NCBI RefSeq assembly: GCF_036785885.1 | Contig: NC_092329.1 | Location: forward strand, 4,030,001 to 4,094,000 | Reading direction: 5' to 3' | Length of the DNA: 64,000 nucleotides | From: Coffea arabica | Taxonomy: Eukaryota > Streptophyta > Magnoliopsida > Gentianales > Rubiaceae | Shown here: piece after piece, positions 60,780 through 64,000 of the stretch | How positions within the stretch are numbered: position 1 is the stretch's first letter | How the letters are laid out: each line of letters opens with the position of its first letter | Notes under the pieces: model-generated | Database searches by the model: none | Told to the model about the DNA's origin: nothing | What the model saw: only the letters and a program-made list of their open reading frames with translations | Position numbers and translations under genes: made by a program

Positions 60780-63527
60780 TTAAATAAGTATACCTTGGAC
60801 CAATCTGCCATATTTTGAAAAGCTAGGATCCAGACCTGCCTCCAACATTTGATCCAAAAGCTTCTCAGATTCTTCTGAATCACCTTGTGCTTGTAGACCA
60901 TAGATCAAAGTTGAGTAGGTAATGGCTGAAGGAGAAATCCCTTCTTCTATCATTGTCTCTTTGAGTTTCAAAGCTTCAGAAGTATTACCACTTTTGCAGT
61001 ATCCATCAATCAAAGTATTATAGGAAATGAGATTTGGGGCTGGACCTTTCAAGCAAAGCTTGCTGTAAAGTTTTGTTGCTCGATCAAGGTTTCCAGATTT
61101 ACATAGGCCATTTATAAGAGCATTATATGTAGCAATAGTCGGGATGAGACCCTTTTTCAGCATCTCATCCCGTAACTGAAATGCTCTATCGACATCACCA
61201 GACAATGACACACCATGAATCAGGGATGTGTATGTGAACTCATCTGGAATAAAACCTCTCACAGACATATCATTAATTACCTCCACAGCATTATCAACCC
61301 TGCCGTATTTACATAAACCTGCAATAGCTACATTATACAAATAGTTATTGGGAATAATGGAACTTTTGGTGCTTTTGTCAATTGACGTTGTAATTCTCTC
61401 TAAATCTTGTGATCCATCGTCAGAGTTTATCATGAGCTGGTCAGAAAAATATTTAAGACTTGGGGCACTATGTAAATCCATTACTTTCAGCAATACCTTG
61501 CTTGCTTCACCTCTCATACCAAGCCTGTACAATCCACTGATAATTGTGGTACAAATTATGGTGTTCGGAACTATACCCTTAGCTCTCATCTCGAAATAAG
61601 CATCTAGAGCTTTCTTCAGCATTCCTTCTCTGAACCAACCTGCAATGAGGGCTCCATATGTGATGATGTTTGCTTTTAATCCTCTGTTCTGCATCTCAGT
61701 GAGAACATCTGGCACTTGGCTAAATTTCCCAGCCCTAAAGAGTCCACTGATAACTGAGTTAAACATTTCAGTAGAAGCCGCAATTCTTTCCCTTTCCATG
61801 ACATACAAAATTTCAAAAACTTTTTCAATATCTCCAGTTTTAGCATAACCATCACTCAGAGTCCTATACGTTACTTCATCAGGTGAAAATCCCAGTTCTT
61901 TCATCCTGTCAAACACCTGCTCCGCTTCAATTATTTTCCCCATTTTACACAATCCATTAATCATTGTATTTACAAGAATCCTACTTTTGGCAAAGCCTTG
62001 CGCTAAAACATGCTTCCACAGAATCAAAGCCTTCTCAGAAATTCCCTTGTTAAAGAGGCCATGCAAGAGAGCACCATAGCAAACTTCATCAGGAGTAACA
62101 CCCCTTTTAAGCATCAAAGCCCAAAGACGCAAAGCATCATCAATAGCACCACTTTGGCACAAACCTTTCAAAAGAACACTATACGTAACAACTGTAGGTT
62201 CTACACCATCTCGAATCATTGTGTCACAGAGAATTAATGCCTGCTGTGTTTGACCTGCCTGCCAGTAGCCATTCATTAGGGTTGTGTAAGTATAAGAATC
62301 AGGTCTTAATTTCCAGTCACTCATGCTCCTGACTATTCCATGAGCTTCACTAACTTGACCAAGTTTACAATATCCATTTATCAATGAATTACAAGTAAAC
62401 ATGTTCATCTTCAATCCGAAACTCAACATTTCCTCCTTTATCCTAATAGCATCATCCAGTTTCCCTACTTGACAAAAGCCATCAATCAACACCCCATATG
62501 CCTGTTCATCTACAGCCATTTTGTCACCCTCCTCCGTCTTCATCACTCGAAACACATTCTCTGCTTCCTCCACCTTCCCTTGCTTGCAATAACCCTTAAT
62601 CAACAATGTATATGTCACCACATTTTTCACAATCCCCCGTTCACTCATCAACCGCAACACTCCTTCCGCCTTCTCCAAATCCCCCTCCTCCACAAACGCA
62701 TTTATTAAACTATGATAAATCACTGAATTCAACTCCAACCCAATCTTTTTCTCCATTTCCTCCAAAAACTCGACCGCTTTGCAAACCCTGCCATCCTTAC
62801 AATAAGCATTTACCATTATACTGCACGTATATACATCCGGGACAATCCCCATTCTAACTATCTGCTCATATACACAAAAAACAGTTTGAAAGTCATGATT
62901 TTTCACCAAACCACTCAACAAACTATTGCAGGAACGTAAGCTCGGTAACCGCCCACACTTAGGCATATTATCAAACACATACAGTGCGTTCTGAATCAAT
63001 CCTTTTTTAGCATAAATTTTCAAAATCATATCAAACACCGTCGGAGAGAACTTAAATTCTCCATAAATCCGAACTAATTCATCATAAACAAATGAAACCG
63101 AGCTTATATTTCTAGAGAGTTCGATTAATTCATCCAAGTACGACCTCGTCTCGTCAAAAAGTCGGGCCTTGGACAAAATGTGAACGATTTTACAGTAAGC
63201 CTTGAAATGGGGTCTGTAATTTGGCTGGTTTGAAGCTAATCTGAAGAAGTGAAGACAGGCGGAGGGGTTGAGTTTCAGTTTTTGGAGGACAGCGTCGACG
63301 AGTTCGTGGGAGAATTGGAAAGAAAGGTTCTTGAGGTCTGTATGGCGTTCGAGAACTAAAAGGCGGCAAACCCGATTGGTGAGTTCGGGCGTTGTCAAGT
63401 TGGAGGGTTCTACCCCGGAAGCCCATTTCAGGAGGGTCGCAGAAGAGTGAAAAGAGCGACGGCGGCAGAGGGGAAGATGAGTATGGAGTCTACGGGTGAA
63501 GCTGGAAATTGATTGGCAACGGATCAT
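60780..63527 (-). CDS. P-class pentatricopeptide repeat protein, mitochondrial (At1g19290-like)
   Basis: Single-exon gene for a 915-residue PPR protein, a sequence-specific organellar RNA-binding protein. ATG 63527 (MIRCQSISSFTRRLHTHLPL) is the first in frame; the N-terminus is rich in Arg and Ser with few acidic residues, as in mitochondrial presequences. From about residue 150 on I can lay out around 20 tandem 35-residue PPR motifs (for example NVVTYTLLIKGYCKQGKVEE and DEFTYTSLIHGVSLSGDVDR), interrupted near residue 680 by a non-PPR stretch (NSDDGSQDLERITTSIDKST). There are no E, DYW, PLS or SMR domains, so it is P class. The frame is intact. RNA target unknown; the At1g19290 comparison is from memory and supported by the GATL and RING neighbours. 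Confidence 0.93.
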   Translation of the reverse strand: MIRCQSISSFTRRLHTHLPLCRRRSFHSSATLLKWASGVEPSNLTTPELTNRVCRLLVLERHTDLKNLSFQFSHELVDAVLQKLKLNPSACLHFFRLASNQPNYRPHFKAYCKIVHILSKARLFDETRSYLDELIELSRNISSVSFVYDELVRIYGEFKFSPTVFDMILKIYAKKGLIQNALYVFDNMPKCGRLPSLRSCNSLLSGLVKNHDFQTVFCVYEQIVRMGIVPDVYTCSIMVNAYCKDGRVCKAVEFLEEMEKKIGLELNSVIYHSLINAFVEEGDLEKAEGVLRLMSERGIVKNVVTYTLLIKGYCKQGKVEEAENVFRVMKTEEGDKMAVDEQAYGVLIDGFCQVGKLDDAIRIKEEMLSFGLKMNMFTCNSLINGYCKLGQVSEAHGIVRSMSDWKLRPDSYTYTTLMNGYWQAGQTQQALILCDTMIRDGVEPTVVTYSVLLKGLCQSGAIDDALRLWALMLKRGVTPDEVCYGALLHGLFNKGISEKALILWKHVLAQGFAKSRILVNTMINGLCKMGKIIEAEQVFDRMKELGFSPDEVTYRTLSDGYAKTGDIEKVFEILYVMERERIAASTEMFNSVISGLFRAGKFSQVPDVLTEMQNRGLKANIITYGALIAGWFREGMLKKALDAYFEMRAKGIVPNTIICTTIISGLYRLGMRGEASKVLLKVMDLHSAPSLKYFSDQLMINSDDGSQDLERITTSIDKSTKSSIIPNNYLYNVAIAGLCKYGRVDNAVEVINDMSVRGFIPDEFTYTSLIHGVSLSGDVDRAFQLRDEMLKKGLIPTIATYNALINGLCKSGNLDRATKLYSKLCLKGPAPNLISYNTLIDGYCKSGNTSEALKLKETMIEEGISPSAITYSTLIYGLQAQGDSEESEKLLDQMLEAGLDPSFSKYGRLVQGILI

Positions 63528-63667
63528 CGAAGTTTTGCTTTCAGTTGTCAATTGGTTTTCGCAGCAGTAGCCATCAATTTATATGTCGAGCAAAGATTTC
63601 ATATTGGATGCTTCGAATATTAGACACTTGGTGTGTGGTTCTTTTCTTTTTGATTCTTCCCGCCTGC

Positions 63668-63679
63668 TATATATATACC
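63668..63679 (-). promoter_or_regulatory. Probable TATA box of the PPR gene
   Basis: On the minus strand GGTATATATATAGC lies about 140 bases upstream of the ATG at 63527. The distance and sequence fit a plant TATA box. Confidence 0.5.
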
Positions 63680-64000
63680 CTCCTCCTACCAATTCTTCTT
63701 TCTCATCTCCTTTTTGCCCCTTTGCAGGGGACAGCTCCGCGTGGGCATAGGGCCTCGACAATAAGCAACTCTCCATGGATGGACTTTGGAGATCATTGAA
63801 CACGAATGAATTTAAATTCGGTTGGCCCAAAACAGGGATTCGGGGCCCAATCACATGGTTGATTGCTTGATGCTTCGGCCTAATTGTTGTACAAGCTTTT
63901 CAATTATCAACTTTTAGCCCCTCAATTATTTTAAATCTGAAATTATGCCTTCAATCGATAAAAAAAAAAAAGCCAAAATTTGATCCTTTAGTCGATTACC
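63680..64000. other. Upstream region of the PPR gene to window end
   Basis: Presumed promoter DNA. No gene, repeat or RNA feature was recognised; an A-run lies near 63960-63971. Confidence 0.5.

Noticed and set aside
63528-63551. Start of the PPR protein at 63551
   Set aside because: The codon there is TTG; ATG 63527 is the first in-frame ATG and gives a good presequence.
1-64000. CRISPR arrays, operons, bacterial-type defence systems
   Set aside because: The sequence is plant nuclear DNA; the only regular repeats are the 207-bp array and local duplications, none with spacer structure.

Overview
This is nuclear DNA from a flowering plant. The base composition is AT-rich, genes are interrupted by GT-AG introns, long stretches are non-coding and full of MITEs and poly(A)-tailed retroposons, and all recognisable proteins are plant families (thaumatin-like PR-5, GATL glycosyltransferase, P-class PPR, LPAT4/5, plant MCU). 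A eudicot is certain enough; an asterid such as Rubiaceae is only a guess. No prokaryotic, viral or organellar features were seen.

Layout. 539-1975 (+) is a two-exon mitochondrial calcium uniporter (MCU/DUF607). About 10 kb of repeat-rich spacer follows. 12369-21781 (+) is a 17-exon leishmanolysin-like (M8) zinc metalloprotease whose complete 840-residue reading frame could be assembled; intron 2 is GC-AG and intron 10 carries a hAT element with another MITE inside it. 24032-25296 (-) is a two-exon thaumatin-like protein. 28679-30310 (-) is a three-coding-exon lysophosphatidate acyltransferase (LPAT4/5 type) with a probable leader intron. 35368-36234 (-) is a single-exon ELO/HOS3-like protein with a degenerate histidine box. 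41291-41998 (+) is a membrane-anchored C3HC4 RING E3 ligase with a probable upstream exon near 39.5 kb. 48508-49689 (+) is a single-exon GT8 protein of the GATL1/PARVUS type. 60780-63527 (-) is a single-exon P-class PPR protein of 915 residues.

The genes do not form a pathway and are individually transcribed. They serve mitochondria (MCU, PPR), the secretory system and membranes (LPAT, ELO-like, RING), the cell wall (GATL) and defence (thaumatin-like). Their order is informative. From memory, it matches several Arabidopsis segments: At5g42610-At5g42620 (MCU, M8 protease), At1g75000-At1g75050 (ELO, LPAT4, thaumatin-like) and At1g19290-At1g19320 (PPR, GATL1, RING, thaumatin-like). The window looks like a less-fractionated version of a block that Arabidopsis keeps as scattered duplicates.

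The spacers hold at least four copies of one tRNA-derived SINE family (three or four with clear target-site duplications), other poly(A) retroposons, several MITE families, a Stowaway element with a perfect 23-bp inverted repeat, a purine/pyrimidine-asymmetric fold-back element, and an unusual retroposed tandem array (38735-39239). In that array each 207-bp unit carries a plant snRNA-type USE and a TATA motif at Pol III-like spacing. This array is the best candidate for something undescribed.
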